Shown: positions 63,192-64,000 of the stretch, piece by piece
Numbering within the stretch: the stretch's first letter is position 1
How the letters are laid out: every line of letters begins with the position of its first letter
Source of the DNA: Flavobacterium jumunjinense
Lineage (GTDB): Bacteria; Bacteroidota; Bacteroidia; Flavobacteriales; Flavobacteriaceae
Assembly: GCF_021650975.2 (NCBI RefSeq)
Contig: NZ_CP091285.1
Location: 744,001 to 808,000, forward strand
Direction of reading: 5' to 3'
Length of the DNA stretch: 64,000 bases
Notes under the pieces: generated by a model
Databases searched by the model: none
Seen by the model: only the letters and a program-made list of their open reading frames with translations
What the model was told of the DNA's origin: nothing
Made by a program: the position numbers and the translations under genes

Positions 63192-64000
63192 TAGACTGCA
63201 CCCAAAAGGTTAGACAAATTTATAATTAATTTTGATAATAATGAGCTCGATATTTTATCGGGCTCATTTTGTTTAAATTTGATTTAATTCTTTCGTTATT
63301 ATAATAACTTATATATTCTATTATCTCCTTTTTAAATTCTTCAATAGACTTGTATTTTTTTAGATAAAACAGCTCTGATTTTAATATTCCAAAGAAGTTT
63401 TCAATAATGGCATTGTCTAAACAATTTGCTTTTCTAGACATACTTTGTGTAATCCCTTTTTGTTTCAATAAATATTGATAGTGCTTCATTTGATATTGCC
63501 AACCTTGGTCAGAGTGTAAAATTAAATTAGTCTTATTTGGTATTTTCTTAAATGCTTTTTTAAGCATCATAACTACCTGATTAAATACAGGTCGTTCTGT
63601 TAACTCATAACTAATAATTTCTTGATTAAATAAGTCAATTATCGGTGATAAATATAGCTTCTTTCCAGAGACATTAAACTCGGTAACATCAGTTGCCCAT
63701 TTTTGATTTGGTGCTGTTGCTTTAAAATTTCTTTCTAAAATATTAGGAGCTATTTTACCATGCTCTCCTTTATATGATCTATACTTTTTAACTCTAATGA
63801 CGCTTTTTAATCCTAATAATTTCATTAATCTGAAAACTGTTTTATGATTAATAATTATTCCTTTATTTTGAAGTTCATCAGTTACTCTTCGATAACCATA
63901 ACGACCTTTATGTTTGTGATAAATCGATTTAATTAGTTCTTTAACTACTCTATATTTATCACTTAATTTACTTTGTTTTTGATGATAATAAAAACTACTT
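63192..64000 (-). mobile_element. IS3-family insertion sequence, partial
   Basis: The end TAGACTGCACCCAAAAGGTT (from 63192) is typical of IS3/IS150-group terminal repeats. The element carries a DDE transposase on the minus strand and runs off the right edge. Confidence 0.85.
63226..64000 (-). CDS. IS3-family transposase (OrfB), 5' partial
   Basis: The frame stays open to the window edge; an internal ATG at 63825 is not the true start, since upstream codons give HKHKGRYGYRRVTDELQNKG of the HTH_21 domain. The rve/DDE core follows: TDVTEF (Asp), HSDQGWQY (Asp) and ENFFGILKSE (Glu). All three catalytic residues are present, so the enzyme may be active. Confidence 0.93.
   Translation of the reverse strand, partial: SSFYYHQKQSKLSDKYRVVKELIKSIYHKHKGRYGYRRVTDELQNKGIIINHKTVFRLMKLLGLKSVIRVKKYRSYKGEHGKIAPNILERNFKATAPNQKWATDVTEFNVSGKKLYLSPIIDLFNQEIISYELTERPVFNQVVMMLKKAFKKIPNKTNLILHSDQGWQYQMKHYQYLLKQKGITQSMSRKANCLDNAIIENFFGILKSELFYLKKYKSIEEFKKEIIEYISYYNNERIKSNLNKMSPIKYRAHYYQN

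Noticed and set aside
1..64000. tRNA or rRNA genes
   Set aside because: No cloverleaf with the conserved T-loop GGTTCRANNCC was recognised by eye on either strand; a tRNAscan run would be decisive.

Overview
The window is AT-rich chromosomal DNA from a member of the Bacteroidota, almost certainly a Flavobacteriaceae species close to Flavobacterium. The evidence is the gliding/type IX secretion genes gldD and gldE next to ssb and mutY, TonB-dependent receptors with an N-terminal carboxypeptidase-regulatory-like domain, GLPGLI-family proteins, promoters of the TTG/TAnnTTTG type, no clear Shine-Dalgarno sequences, and a type II-C CRISPR-Cas9 locus. Names rest on motif recognition only; no database search was run.

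Left part (1-27.1 kb) is an accessory region devoted to secreted peptides. A class I lanthipeptide-type cluster on the minus strand holds a GG-leader precursor, a lipoprotein subtilisin-like protease, a DinB-like protein and a split LanB dehydratase; it runs off the left edge. It is followed by three tandem paralogous units. Each unit has a minus-strand membrane-anchored TPR/AraC regulator (a pseudogene in unit 2), a shared leader of about 650 bp with several inverted repeats, a plus-strand small secreted peptide gene, a hairpin directly after it, downstream processing/export genes with an outer-membrane beta-barrel receptor, and a closing repeat carrying TGTCACA-N5-TGTGACA palindromes. Unit 1 carries a set resembling SdpA, SdpB (HTTM) and a DCC thiol-disulfide protein. 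Units 2 and 3 carry GLPGLI plus TonB-receptor pairs. A palindrome (CGACATTCATGAATGTCG) before the lanthipeptide precursor recurs, slightly altered, before each regulator. I regard this multi-unit peptide system as the best candidate for something undescribed.

Middle part (27.1-41.7 kb) is mostly ordinary: a secreted nuclease, a Lys/Glu-rich secreted protein, a fatty-acid desaturase, ribosomal proteins L27 and L21, a pair of M16 peptidases, a phytase with a TonB receptor, and a TPR/LuxR-type regulator. A 159-bp MITE-like element occurs twice, and one copy has an empty-site counterpart inside the window.

The CRISPR region (41.8-50.5 kb) has pseudogene scraps, a 44-46 bp tandem repeat next to a 15-nt piece of CRISPR repeat, an array of 25 full 46-bp repeats plus one half repeat with 29-30 nt spacers, then cas2, cas1 and cas9 on the minus strand, and a plus-strand tracrRNA with a degenerate second copy of its 3' part. 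From 50.9 to 55.3 kb lies a plastic stretch with two probable toxin-antitoxin modules and decayed integrase and primase fragments.

Right part (55.3-64 kb) holds an EamA transporter, a metal-binding-domain lipoprotein, the mutY-ssb-gldE-gldD operon, an HU protein, a 30-residue basic protein and ribonuclease G. The 3' end and terminator of the ribonuclease G gene are tandemly repeated at exactly 170 bp (4.6 copies) up to an IS3-family element that leaves the window. No tRNA or rRNA gene was recognised.
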